DNA of 39,077 nucleotides, from assembly GCA_007131405.1 (NCBI GenBank), contig SLQR01000094.1, positions 1 through 39,077 of the forward strand, given 5' to 3'. The notes under the pieces are model-generated. The model worked only from the letters and a program-made list of their open reading frames with translations, was not told the DNA's origin and ran no database searches. Shown piece after piece: positions 1 to 8,656 of the stretch. The DNA is from Candidatus Izemoplasma sp. (lineage in GTDB: Bacteria; Bacillota_I; Bacilli_A; Izemoplasmatales; Izemoplasmataceae). Every line of letters begins with the position of its first letter. The stretch's first letter is position 1. The position numbers and the translations under genes are program-made.

Positions 1-12
1 CCATGGGCACGC

Positions 13-534
13 TTATCCGAAGTAATCTTTTGGTAAAAATCTCATGCGTTTTGCAAATATTTTTGTTGGAAACGTATGAATTTTTTGGTTGTACAAAATG
101 ACTTTTGAATTGTACTTCAAACGACATTGTTGAAGACTCTCAAATTGACGTTTTAACGGTTCATAATTGAGTTCTTCGTTTTGATAAATTTCTCCATACA
201 TTTTTTGCATCGCTTTAAACAATTTTTGGCGATCGGAGAGTGTATGATGTCTCAAACGTTTACTATCGGCTGTTTTAAAGGATTCTATAAACTTAAAACT
301 TAAGTAATGTTCAAGGATATGGCTCTGTTCTTGGTAGAGTTTAACGGTCTCAAACAGTTTGGCATGGAAGGTGATTTCAAGACGGGACACTTGTTGCCAA
401 ATGGTAAACAGTTTGTTGCGAATGTAAAAACCATAGCCAATAATTAAGGCAACAAAGACAATTAGAATGATGTTATTGATAATAAATATCCAAAATAGAT
501 TTAAAACATACACACTTAATATATCGTATAACAT
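13..534 (-). CDS. LemA-family membrane-anchored protein
   Basis: A 173-residue protein with one long N-terminal hydrophobic segment (about residues 10-37) followed by a charged helical region. The C-terminal part carries the LemA-type signature of a Y-N/Y-N pair and an FP-K-hydrophobic-hydrophobic-A-K run (LKYNSKVILYNQKIHTFPTK, then the ending RFLPKDYFG), which is how LemA proteins close their long helical domain. LemA proteins are membrane-anchored with a helical domain; their biochemical role is not settled. The start has a good SD (AAAGGAGGG) 7 nt upstream. It is last of three closely spaced genes (12 nt after the HD-GYP-like membrane protein), so probably cotranscribed. Family placement is by motif only. 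Confidence 0.7.
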   Translation of the reverse strand: MLYDILSVYVLNLFWIFIINNIILIVFVALIIGYGFYIRNKLFTIWQQVSRLEITFHAKLFETVKLYQEQSHILEHYLSFKFIESFKTADSKRLRHHTLSDRQKLFKAMQKMYGEIYQNEELNYEPLKRQFESLQQCRLKYNSKVILYNQKIHTFPTKIFAKRMRFLPKDYFG

Positions 535-546
535 ATGGACCCTCCT

Positions 547-2091
547 TTACGCCATTTTCATTTTAAAGCGTTGGTAATAATCTTCAAATTCACTGCTGTA
601 TTTTAAGAATCGGTCAAGAATATACGGTTCAAAATACTCTTTAAACTCAAGTTCTAAAAGTTCCACAGCACGCTTATGGGTCAATGCTGTTTTGTAATTT
701 CGTGCTTGCCTAAGAATTTCATACATTTCTGCTACTAAGATAATTTGTCCTTCTTGACTACGTTGAACACGTTTCATGCGTTCGGTAAACGTACGGTCAA
801 CGGTTTTTTCAAAATGGGCGCGAATTATGTCTTCACTTTTTTGATTTAGTTGCATGCGTTTAATAATAACACTACCAAGAATCGTTTTGTCACGAATAAT
901 TTGATAGTCGCGTTCGTTCAAGACATCTTTGTTTTCATACTCAATAATCGATAAATCCGATACACGGTCAACGTGAATCTTTGAGTATTCGAAGATTTCC
1001 GTACACACATTTGGGCTAAGTCCGAGGACATTCCCTAAACGGGAAGCAATTTCTGCGACACGATGTGCACTGGATTGGTCTTCATTTAGTGAATGGCTAT
1101 TAAATACGCCAATGACATCAAAGACATCACCAACGACGGCTTTGAAGTCGTTTTCCATGTCGCGACGTTTAACCAGTTCTTCTTTTCGTTTTAAGTTCAT
1201 CATTTCACCAATCGCAACGGATGAGTAAAGCGCGATATTAAAGATGATTAAGACCAAGGTCCTTAAGACAATATCAATGGTAATATCGGGTCGTTCAAAC
1301 ACCAAATATTCATACAGTCTTGTAAATGATGTGGCGTGTTCGTGACCAAATAGTGGATGCATAATAAAGACATGAATAACCGTCATTAACACAAGCACCC
1401 ATTTAAATAAGAAACGCAAAAGTTTAGGGTCTTGGTATAAAGCGACCACCACAAGCGCAAAATAAATAAGCACGTAACCGGCTTGTGAAATCGACAACCC
1501 AACCCCATCGTCTGTAACACCAACACGCAGTTTAATGTAGACACCAAAGGCCGCTAAAACTATATAGACACTGGCAATATACATCGCCATTTGTTGTTTC
1601 AGAAGTGTCCGCGGTTGTTCTTTAATGATGCGTTTTAAGGTGGTGTTTATGGCAAACATTATTATCCCAAATCCGAAGATCAAAATATAGTTGGGATTTT
1701 CGCTTCCAATGGAGGTGAAGATTAAGAACACAATGTTCGTTAAAATTAAGATGTTTTTGATGACACGGTTGCGTCGATAAAGAACACTGGTGTCATCAAG
1801 AATATCGACACCCGATTCAAAATTAAATTTATCGGCGGCTTTTTTAAATAGCCTGCGATAAAACACACGAAAACGCCGACGAAAGTTCGAAACTTTCTTG
1901 TCGGGATTTTTTGTTGAGTACGCCTTTATTCGATCGACATTGCTTCTAAAAAACATGGCGATTTTATCGAGGCGTGTGGTTTTGTTGGGGTCGACACCTT
2001 TGCTAACTTTTTCAACGTATTCATCGAGTTCTTTTGGATCTTTATCGGCTTTTTTGAAAAAATCATCAAGGTTTTTTTCGTGTTTCACCAT
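547..2091 (-). CDS. Six-TM membrane protein with degenerate HD-GYP-like domain
   Basis: A 514-residue protein. A charged cytosolic N-terminus (1-105) is followed by about six membrane segments (roughly 112-129, 135-150, 169-187, 202-219, 229-247, 272-294) and a soluble C-terminal domain (320-500). That domain follows the HD-GYP helix pattern: HRVAEIASRLGNVLGLS matches the first helix, and ILVAEMYEILRQARNYKTAL matches the usual ILAVADVYDALTSDRPYRPAL. The metal ligands and signature are not there: the HD pair is replaced around FEYSKIHVDRV, and HHE..DG.GYP is replaced by AHFEKTVDRTF. It is therefore probably a non-catalytic sensor or scaffold, not a c-di-GMP phosphodiesterase. It lies between the PgpA-like and LemA-like genes (gaps of 11 and 12 nt). 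SD AGGAAGTGAG precedes the ATG. I do not recognise a named orthologue. Confidence 0.6.
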   Translation of the reverse strand: MVKHEKNLDDFFKKADKDPKELDEYVEKVSKGVDPNKTTRLDKIAMFFRSNVDRIKAYSTKNPDKKVSNFRRRFRVFYRRLFKKAADKFNFESGVDILDDTSVLYRRNRVIKNILILTNIVFLIFTSIGSENPNYILIFGFGIIMFAINTTLKRIIKEQPRTLLKQQMAMYIASVYIVLAAFGVYIKLRVGVTDDGVGLSISQAGYVLIYFALVVVALYQDPKLLRFLFKWVLVLMTVIHVFIMHPLFGHEHATSFTRLYEYLVFERPDITIDIVLRTLVLIIFNIALYSSVAIGEMMNLKRKEELVKRRDMENDFKAVVGDVFDVIGVFNSHSLNEDQSSAHRVAEIASRLGNVLGLSPNVCTEIFEYSKIHVDRVSDLSIIEYENKDVLNERDYQIIRDKTILGSVIIKRMQLNQKSEDIIRAHFEKTVDRTFTERMKRVQRSQEGQIILVAEMYEILRQARNYKTALTHKRAVELLELEFKEYFEPYILDRFLKYSSEFEDYYQRFKMKMA

Positions 2092-2102
2092 GTGCTCACT
2101 TC

Positions 2103-2666
2103 CTATAAATCAAAGTCGAGTTTAATTTCTTGGTACGTAGGGTCTTTCAGTGCTTCGCGTTCGTTGGTCATTTGTGCAACACGTGTTGATGCAGCGGCTG
2201 CGATTGCGCCTACGATATCGTCAAGGAAGGTGTGGCACATTGCTTTTGTGCCTTTTCCGTCTGAATTTAAACGTGCAACAATTAGGGGTTTATTGACATC
2301 AATGTCCCCAAAATTGGTTTTTCCTATGGTTCCATAAAGGCCAGCAAGTTCAAGCCCAAAGAGTTCGTCAATGCCAAACATCCCAAGGTCTTCATGAAGA
2401 ATTTGGCGAATGGGTTCACGAATTAGGTTTTCTTCGGTTAATCGGTCGATTTCAGCCCCGAGTTGCAAGAGATGGAAGGTATCACGTAGTGATAAGATTT
2501 TTTCAACGGAACCCACACAGTCTTTCATCGAAATATCGTCGCTCCATTTGGATTGTTGCATATGCGCAATTTCGGCGATGTCATCAACGTTTACACCGCG
2601 TTCTTTCAGGGTTTTAATGTTCATTTCAAGCATTTCATCACGGCTAAATAATGCACGTTTTTTCAT
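2103..2666 (-). CDS. Phosphatidylglycerophosphatase A-like protein (YutG type)
   Basis: A 187-residue soluble-looking protein that reads like the Bacillus YutG/PgpA-like family: LKERGVNVDDIAEIAH near the start, a central GMFGIDELFGLELAGLYG, then GKTNFGDIDVNKP and the strongly conserved HTFLDDIVGAIAAAASTRV. The PgpA family dephosphorylates phosphatidylglycerol phosphate in lipid synthesis, but the short YutG-type members lack the membrane segments of E. coli PgpA and their substrate is uncertain. SD AAAGGAG lies upstream of the ATG. It is first in a three-gene unit with the HD-GYP-like and LemA-like genes and has its own extended -10 promoter just upstream. Confidence 0.75.
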   Translation of the reverse strand: MKKRALFSRDEMLEMNIKTLKERGVNVDDIAEIAHMQQSKWSDDISMKDCVGSVEKILSLRDTFHLLQLGAEIDRLTEENLIREPIRQILHEDLGMFGIDELFGLELAGLYGTIGKTNFGDIDVNKPLIVARLNSDGKGTKAMCHTFLDDIVGAIAAAASTRVAQMTNEREALKDPTYQEIKLDFDL

Positions 2667-2697
2667 ATTCGATTCTCCTTTAAGTAATTAATATACA

Positions 2698-2706
2698 ATT
2701 ATAGCA
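2698..2706 (-). promoter_or_regulatory. Extended -10 promoter for the PgpA-like operon
   Basis: On the minus strand TGCTATAAT (TGn extended -10) lies 32 nt upstream of the PgpA-like ATG, after the end of fmt. The -35 at 17-bp spacing is poor (TTTATC), which suits an extended -10 promoter. Confidence 0.55.
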
Positions 2707-2738
2707 TTTTTTCCATTAAAGATAAAGTCGCTTTGTCC

Positions 2739-3689
2739 TTAATTACCAAGAACAACGCCTTTATCAAGCAATCTTTTGCCAAGACCACGCATGAACTCAC
2801 TTGCAGTCATTGGTTTTTTCCCAGCTAATTGCACACGAGTCAGCACAAGCGCGCCGTCTGAGCATTTAATCACAACGCCGTCATCGAGTGTTTTAATCAC
2901 GGTTCCATTGGCTTCTTCCGCGTGGTTTTTTAGAAAGTTTGAACACGTATGGATGCGGGCTTTTATAACTTTAAGTTTCTGCCCATTGATAGTGGTATAC
3001 GTATTGGGTGTTTCATAAAAGGCTCGAATTTTTGCGTCTAAATCCAACACTGATTGGTTAAAATCTAAACGTTCTTCTTCCCTTTTTAAGGTGTAGGCAT
3101 AGGTTGCTTCTTCGTGATTTTGAGGGCTTGGGGTTAAGGTGCCATCGATAATTTTAGGCAGCGAATCAATGAGGAGATCTTTAGCGAGGTGTGATAAGCG
3201 GTTAAATAGACTCGAACCTGTTTCATCCTCACGGATGGTGAGAGTACGTTGGATGAGGATGTCGCCGGCATCCATTTTTTTTGCCATGCGCATAATCGTG
3301 ATGCCAGTTTCTTTGTGACGGCGTTCAATGGCGCGTTGAATTGGGGCACCACCACGTAAAGCAGGTAAGAGTGATGCATGCACATTAATGGCTTTATGTG
3401 GGGGTGTTTCAAGCAAAACATCGGGAATTATTTGCCCGTAAGCGGCGGTCACGATGATGTCTGGTGAGGCATCAAGAATGGGCTGATACGCTTGTTTAAT
3501 TGAAGCAGGTTGGTAAACATCAAGGCCAAGCGCTTCGGCTTTTTCTTTAATTGGGGGCGCAGTGAGGATGCGTTTGCGTCCTTTTGGCATATCAGGTTGT
3601 GTCACCACGAGTTTGATGGTGTAACGCTCATGTAAGGCTTCTAAAAGTGGAACGCTAAAATCAGGGGTACCCATAAAGACAATGTTCAT
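2739..3689 (-). CDS. fmt: Methionyl-tRNA formyltransferase
   Basis: Transfers a formyl group from 10-formyl-tetrahydrofolate to Met-tRNAfMet in the cytosol, enabling formyl-Met initiation. The N-terminus MNIVFMGTPDFSVPLLEAL, the catalytic segment INVHASLLPALRGGAPIQRA (Asn, His) and the later GITIMRMAKKMDAGDIL block are diagnostic; length is about 316 residues, normal for the family. The ORF-track start lies directly behind the SD (AAAGGAG), so I place the start at the second Met (MNIVFMG), 7 nt after the SD. It follows priA by 14 nt, the common priA-fmt order of Firmicutes. Confidence 0.96.
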   Translation of the reverse strand: MNIVFMGTPDFSVPLLEALHERYTIKLVVTQPDMPKGRKRILTAPPIKEKAEALGLDVYQPASIKQAYQPILDASPDIIVTAAYGQIIPDVLLETPPHKAINVHASLLPALRGGAPIQRAIERRHKETGITIMRMAKKMDAGDILIQRTLTIREDETGSSLFNRLSHLAKDLLIDSLPKIIDGTLTPSPQNHEEATYAYTLKREEERLDFNQSVLDLDAKIRAFYETPNTYTTINGQKLKVIKARIHTCSNFLKNHAEEANGTVIKTLDDGVVIKCSDGALVLTRVQLAGKKPMTASEFMRGLGKRLLDKGVVLGN

Positions 3690-3703
3690 AATCATGCTCC
3701 TTT

Positions 3704-6043
3704 CTAAATGATGCGTGGGTGATAGTCAAGCTGAATGGTAAACTGTTTATGGTCAAGGTTTTTAACGATTTGATTAATCAGTTCGGTGAGTGTCGGTTCG
3801 TCGTCGTATTTTATCAACACATGCATGCGGTATCGATTATTCAGGCGATGCATTTTTGGTTTTATTGGTCCAATAATGCGTGCTTGTGCAGACAGTTCCC
3901 GTGAAAAAATCGTTTTGATGCTTGTCGCTTTTTTAAGCGCTTCGTTGCTTTTTTCATGGGTAATGGTCAACGCGAGCATTTTTTTAAACGGTCGAATTTG
4001 TGCCTTTTGACGCATCGCAATTTCTTGTTCATAAAAATGCTGGTAGTTGTGCTGTTGGACATCGTCTAAAACGGGGTGATTGTGATGGTAGGCTTGAATG
4101 ATTACTTCACCCTTTTGTTTTCGTCTTCCAGCGCGTCCTGCCATTTGGGTCAACAAACTAAAGGTTTCTTCTTTGGCGTAATAATCTGGCACAAAGAGTG
4201 ACATATCTGCACTTAAAACAGCAACCAGTGTTACTTTTTCAAGATCAAGGCCTTTGGAAATCATTTGTGTTCCGACCAAAAAATCACCGTCCTCTTCGAA
4301 CTGGTGCAAGAGGATTTCATGGGCATTTTTTGTTTGGGTTGTGTCGCGGTCCATGCGGGTGATGGTTGCATCTTTATAGCGTGCTTGCAGTGCTTGTTCA
4401 ACCCGTTCACTCCCAATGCCCATGTAGCGTATGTGTGGACTGTCACAATTCGGACAGGTTTTTGGCATCGGTTTTTCGTGGTTGCAGTAATGGCATTTAA
4501 GTTTATGATCGCGGTGATGATACGTCATCGTGACATCACACGCATCGCATTCAATGGTCTGCCCGCATGATCGGCATAAAACAAAGTTTGCATGGCCACG
4601 GCGATTGATTAAAATAAGCGTTTGTTCGCCTTTTTGGATGCGGTCATCCATGGCTTTTTGCAAGGTTTCTGAGAAGAAGGTTTTATTGCCCTTTAAAAAT
4701 TCCTGTTTCATGTCGACAAGACGGATACTCGGCATGGTACTGTCTAACGCCCGTGTTTTTAATTCAAGTAAGGTGTAGGTTCCTTGTTGGGCGTAATAGT
4801 AACTTTCAACCGATGGGGTGGCGCTTCCAAGCACAAGTGGTACGCTGTGATGCTTTGCCCTACTTTGTGCGATTTCGCGGGTTTCGTATTTTGGGTTGTC
4901 GCTTTGAATGTACGAATCACTGTGTTCTTCATCCATGATAATGAGTCCAAGATTCTCTGTAGGGGCAAAAATCGCACTGCGTGCACCGATAATCACAGAT
5001 GCTTCTTTGCGTTTAATGCGGCGCCAACTGTCGTATTGTTCTCCGGTGCTCATCGCGCTATGGTAAACCGCCACACGTTTTGCAAAAACGGATTTAAATC
5101 GCGCGGTCAAGGCAGGGGTTAAACTGATCTCCGGGACTAAGATGATGGTGGTTTTTCCTTTGCTTTCCATCGCTTTGGCGAGTTCAATGTAGACCTCGGT
5201 TTTTCCACTTGAGGTCACGCCATGCAGTAAATAGGTGTCACATTGATGGGCAGTTGACAACACCGTATCGACCGCGTTTTGTTGTTCCGGACTTAAGGTA
5301 ATGTTGCGTTCTTTGATGGCGTATAAGCTTTTAAGTTCGCGTAGTTGCTCTTTTGGCACAATGCGAACAAGGCCTTTTTCTTCAAGACTCTTTAGCGTAG
5401 TCGAACTGCTACTGGTTGATTCAAGAAGGTCTTTTTTCGGCAAAGGACTGTGCGCTTTTAAGTAATCCAGAATGCTTTGCTGTTTCGTGCCCTTAACCGT
5501 TTCATGGTTAACGAGATGCACATAAGGAATGGTTAACGCACTTTGCTTTTGTTTAATAATCGCGCGTTGTTCAAGTTTACCTTGTTCGATTAAGTCTTTA
5601 ATAAGTGGAAGGTTGGTTTTTAAGGCATCGTTCATGGTGGCTTTGCCTTTTGTGTTAAAATGCGGTTTTAATGATTCTGGTAGGTCGGTTAGAGAATCCG
5701 TATAAAGTTCTGTGTTATAAACCATGCGCATGCCACTTGGCAACATCGCATTTAAATAAAGCATTCTTGGGGTGGCGTATCGTTCACTTAACAAGGCCGC
5801 AAGGGTCATAAGTTCAGACGAAAAAACCGGGGTCACATCGACGATATCGATGACCGTCTTCAATTTACCGATTTGTGAAGTTGATTGTAAGTCGACCACG
5901 ATGCCTGTGATTTTACGCGGACCAAAGGGAACTTTTACCCGTTGACCAATCGCGATAATCGATTCGAGATGTTCAGGAACGCGGTAATCATAGCCTTGAT
6001 CTACGGCTTGGTGTTCGACATCAACATAAATAACTGCAATCAC
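3704..6043 (-). CDS. priA: Primosomal protein N', replication restart helicase PriA
   Basis: ATP-dependent 3'-5' DNA helicase that reloads the replisome at stalled forks. Visible in order: N-terminal DNA-binding part starting VIAVIYVDVEHQAVDQGYDY, Walker A GVTSSGKT (about residue 275), Walker B DEEH, a Cys-rich zinc region with eight Cys (from CRSCGQ to CPNC), the helicase motif GTQMISKGLD and the Q-AGRAGR motif. Length is about 779 residues, usual for PriA. The ORF-track ATG at 6064 would place the SD (AGGAGG) inside the gene, so I choose the GTG at 6043; the protein then begins as PriA normally does. Stop is TAG. It follows the HAD phosphatase by 10 nt. Confidence 0.96.
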   Translation of the reverse strand: MIAVIYVDVEHQAVDQGYDYRVPEHLESIIAIGQRVKVPFGPRKITGIVVDLQSTSQIGKLKTVIDIVDVTPVFSSELMTLAALLSERYATPRMLYLNAMLPSGMRMVYNTELYTDSLTDLPESLKPHFNTKGKATMNDALKTNLPLIKDLIEQGKLEQRAIIKQKQSALTIPYVHLVNHETVKGTKQQSILDYLKAHSPLPKKDLLESTSSSSTTLKSLEEKGLVRIVPKEQLRELKSLYAIKERNITLSPEQQNAVDTVLSTAHQCDTYLLHGVTSSGKTEVYIELAKAMESKGKTTIILVPEISLTPALTARFKSVFAKRVAVYHSAMSTGEQYDSWRRIKRKEASVIIGARSAIFAPTENLGLIIMDEEHSDSYIQSDNPKYETREIAQSRAKHHSVPLVLGSATPSVESYYYAQQGTYTLLELKTRALDSTMPSIRLVDMKQEFLKGNKTFFSETLQKAMDDRIQKGEQTLILINRRGHANFVLCRSCGQTIECDACDVTMTYHHRDHKLKCHYCNHEKPMPKTCPNCDSPHIRYMGIGSERVEQALQARYKDATITRMDRDTTQTKNAHEILLHQFEEDGDFLVGTQMISKGLDLEKVTLVAVLSADMSLFVPDYYAKEETFSLLTQMAGRAGRRKQKGEVIIQAYHHNHPVLDDVQQHNYQHFYEQEIAMRQKAQIRPFKKMLALTITHEKSNEALKKATSIKTIFSRELSAQARIIGPIKPKMHRLNNRYRMHVLIKYDDEPTLTELINQIVKNLDHKQFTIQLDYHPRII

Positions 6044-6053
6044 ATTGTCCCTC

Positions 6054-6842
6054 CTACTCGTCAATCAATTTCATTTTAATTAAGGCGTTATAAATACCAC
6101 CTTCATCGTAACGCTCAGTAGTGTGCGTCGCGCGATGCTTAATATGGTCTTTGGCGTTGCCCATGGCAAACGAATGTGGGATGTATTCAAGCATCTCAAT
6201 ATCGTTTTCACCATCACCAAATGCATACGCCTGCTCAAGAGGAATATCAAGGTGCTTTAAAACCCGTTTGATGCCGTCTTTTTTGCTTTGGTCGGCAAGC
6301 ACAACATCAAAGCCATCACTTAACCAAGAAACGAGCTGATAATCACGCAAGTCTTGTTGAACGCGTTCAAAGGTGAGTGAGTCCGCAAAGGCCCACATTT
6401 GATAGACTTTCGCATGCTGATCAAATCGAGCATCCTCTATAGGGAGTGGCATGCATGCTTCCTCAAACATCCTCACGGCGTCTTCATCAATACGGTTAAT
6501 TGCTTGGTGTTCAATGCCGATGCATCCATAGACGAGTTGATGTTTGTGAAATACATTTTTTACGGTATTAATGGTGGCTTTATCTAAAGGTTTTTCGTAA
6601 ATAACTTTATTTTTATGAACAATGACTTGTCCATTAATCGTAATGTAAACTTCGATATACGGTTTTAATGAGTCAATAATATCGAGCATATAAAAAGCAC
6701 GACCGGTCGCAATGGCGATCACAACATCGTCTTTTTGTGAAAGTTTTTCAAAAGCTTCTTGCGTTGCTTTGGGGATTGTTTTACGTATTGGATCATAAAT
6801 AGTGTGATCAATATCAAAAAACACGATTTTTTTGGCGTTCAT
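6054..6842 (-). CDS. Cof-type HAD-IIB sugar-phosphate/FMN phosphatase
   Basis: A 262-residue member of the HAD superfamily, Cof subfamily. Motif I is FFDIDHTIYD (nucleophile and acid Asp), followed by IAIATGRAFYML (motif II region), a Lys in KDGIKRVLKHL, and motif IV FGDGENDIEML; the cap lies between. Such enzymes hydrolyse phosphorylated sugars, flavins or pyridoxal phosphate; the exact substrate cannot be read from sequence. The ORF-track start is 12 codons upstream, but GAAGGTGAT sits just before ATGAACGCC, so the start is placed at 6842. The end adjoins priA and the two are probably cotranscribed. Confidence 0.9.
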   Translation of the reverse strand: MNAKKIVFFDIDHTIYDPIRKTIPKATQEAFEKLSQKDDVVIAIATGRAFYMLDIIDSLKPYIEVYITINGQVIVHKNKVIYEKPLDKATINTVKNVFHKHQLVYGCIGIEHQAINRIDEDAVRMFEEACMPLPIEDARFDQHAKVYQMWAFADSLTFERVQQDLRDYQLVSWLSDGFDVVLADQSKKDGIKRVLKHLDIPLEQAYAFGDGENDIEMLEYIPHSFAMGNAKDHIKHRATHTTERYDEGGIYNALIKMKLIDE

Positions 6843-6860
6843 AGTATCACCTTCAAAAAA

Positions 6861-6869
6861 ATTATAACA
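6861..6869 (-). promoter_or_regulatory. Extended -10 promoter for the HAD-priA-fmt operon
   Basis: Minus-strand TGTTATAAT (TGn extended -10) ends about 18 nt before the HAD gene ATG. The implied 5' UTR is very short, about a dozen bases, with the SD almost at the 5' end. It is divergent from the RNase J promoter in the same 105-bp gap. Confidence 0.45.
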
Positions 6870-6877
6870 CATAAGCA

Positions 6878-6906
6878 TTGGTTTATCGTGCTAAATAAGA
6901 TATAAT
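6878..6906 (+). promoter_or_regulatory. Sigma-A-type promoter for RNase J
   Basis: TTGGTT, 17-bp spacer, TATAAT (6901-6906). The predicted start site is about 35 nt before the ATG, leaving room for the SD (AGGAGGA). Confidence 0.65.
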
Positions 6907-6947
6907 AAGCATAGAAAAAATCGATACATTTTTAGGAGGACACCATA

Positions 6948-8627
6948 ATGCAACAGCAAAGTTTACAAAAACATGAAGTTGGTGTTTTTGCATTAGGCGG
7001 TCTTGGTGAAGTTGGAAAAAACATGTATTGTGTGGAATATCAAAACGAGATTTTAATCATTGACGCGGGAATTATGTTTCCCGATGAATTTTTACTCGGA
7101 ATTGATTACGTCATTCCAGACTATACCTATTTGCAAGAAAATCAAGATAGAATTAAAGCGCTGGTTATTACCCATGGTCATGAAGACCATATCGGTGGTA
7201 TTCCGTGGCTTTTACGTCATATCAAAATACCAAAAATTTACGCCAACGGATTAGCCATTGGGCTCATCAAGAACAAAATGCAAGAACATCGAGGAATACA
7301 GTATAACTTACTTGAGTACTTTGAATCGGATATCATTCGTTTTGACAAACTCAGTGTAGGGTTTTTCCGTACCAATCATTCGATTCCGGATTCATTCGGC
7401 GTCGTGGTGAGAACGCCTGAGGGGAATATTGTCCATACAGGCGATTTCAAGTTTGATTTTACACCAACAGGACCGGATGCAGACTACGCAAAAATGGCCA
7501 AGCTAGGTCAACGTGATACGTTGCTTTTATTAAGTGATTCAACCAATGCTGAACTCGACGCTTTCACCAAAAGTGAAACCACCGTTAGTGAAAGCATTAA
7601 AGAACTTTTCACAAAAATTGAAGGCCGTGTTATTATTGCGACATTCGCCTCAAACATCCATCGTGTTCAACAGTTTGTTGAAGCAAGTATTGCGACGAAC
7701 CGTAAGATTGCCGTCTTTGGACGCAGCATGGAACGTACAATTGAAGTTGGACAAGAAATGGGCTACATTAAAGCCCCTCATGGAACGTTTGTCGGTTCGC
7801 GTGCCTTGCGTCACTTTAAAGCAAATGAAATTACCATTATTAGCACAGGGTCACAAGGTGAACCTTTTGCGGCTTTATCGCGTATTGCAAATGGCACACA
7901 CCGTGACATTAAAATTATCCCAGGGGATACCGTTATCTTCTCATCAAGTCCAATTCCAGGGAATCAAGCAAGCATTTCAAAAACCATCAACCAGCTCTTT
8001 AAACGTGAAGCCAATGTAATCACGCATTCACCTCTCACGGATACCCATACGTCAGGTCACGGTGCACGCATGGAACTTCAACTTATGTTAAAACTGATTA
8101 AACCGAAGTTCTTTATGCCGATTCATGGTGAGCATCGCATGCTAAAAACGCATGCGGAAACCGCCATTCAATGCGGGGTTAAACGTGGCAATGAGTTTGT
8201 GCTTGACAATGGTCAAGTGCTCGCCGTTACCAAAGATTCAGCACGCGTTGCAACTAGCATTCAAGCAGGCAGCGTCTACATCGATGGGAAAGGCATTGGC
8301 GATGTTGGTAATGTGGTTTTACGCGACCGAAAAATATTAAGTGAAGATGGCTTACTCAGTGCGATTGTCACAATTGATCCTGAGAATAAACACATCATTG
8401 GAAAACCGGTCATTATGTCACGCGGATTCGTCTATATGCGCGATCACACGGTTCTCACCAATGAAATAAGTGACATGGTCCTTAACCTTGTTGAAGATAA
8501 AATAGCGAAAGCAAAATCAGTGAATGTATCCCAGTTAAAACGTGATATTATTAAGTTACTTAACGATCACATCTATGCGAAAACAGAACGAAATCCGATG
8601 ATTTTACCTGTCATTAAAACCATTTAA
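6948..8627 (+). CDS. Ribonuclease J
   Basis: Metallo-beta-lactamase/beta-CASP ribonuclease with 5'-3' exo- and endonuclease activity in RNA maturation and decay. The zinc motif HGHEDHIGGIPWLL, the later HTGDFKFD, FASNIHRVQQ (beta-CASP) and PIHGEHRML are all present; 559 residues is the normal size. The N-terminus carries VFALGGLGEVGKNMY, the standard RNase J opening. It is the only plus-strand gene in the first 19 kb and is monocistronic, with a promoter and a strong terminator. I cannot decide between the J1 and J2 paralogues. Confidence 0.95.
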   Translation: MQQQSLQKHEVGVFALGGLGEVGKNMYCVEYQNEILIIDAGIMFPDEFLLGIDYVIPDYTYLQENQDRIKALVITHGHEDHIGGIPWLLRHIKIPKIYANGLAIGLIKNKMQEHRGIQYNLLEYFESDIIRFDKLSVGFFRTNHSIPDSFGVVVRTPEGNIVHTGDFKFDFTPTGPDADYAKMAKLGQRDTLLLLSDSTNAELDAFTKSETTVSESIKELFTKIEGRVIIATFASNIHRVQQFVEASIATNRKIAVFGRSMERTIEVGQEMGYIKAPHGTFVGSRALRHFKANEITIISTGSQGEPFAALSRIANGTHRDIKIIPGDTVIFSSSPIPGNQASISKTINQLFKREANVITHSPLTDTHTSGHGARMELQLMLKLIKPKFFMPIHGEHRMLKTHAETAIQCGVKRGNEFVLDNGQVLAVTKDSARVATSIQAGSVYIDGKGIGDVGNVVLRDRKILSEDGLLSAIVTIDPENKHIIGKPVIMSRGFVYMRDHTVLTNEISDMVLNLVEDKIAKAKSVNVSQLKRDIIKLLNDHIYAKTERNPMILPVIKTI

Positions 8628-8656
8628 AAAAAATCCTCTTTCTAAGAGGATTTTTT
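8628..8656. terminator. Bidirectional terminator between RNase J and the galactokinase-like gene
   Basis: A perfect 13-bp inverted repeat (AAAAAATCCTCTT, loop TCT, AAGAGGATTTTTT) right after the RNase J stop, with T-tracts on both strands. It also overlaps the stop codon of the convergent gene and can serve both. Confidence 0.9.

Noticed and set aside
2-4. ATG on the minus strand just downstream of the LemA-like gene as a further gene start
   Set aside because: No SD in the few bases available and the window ends; cannot be supported.
2712-2735. Hairpin after fmt as a terminator
   Set aside because: The stem has a mismatch and a wobble and is not followed by a T-run on the minus strand.
7534-8019. 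161-residue plus-strand ORF inside RNase J
   Set aside because: Alternative frame of an intact RNase J gene, low-complexity Leu/Gln/Lys composition and no recognisable domain.
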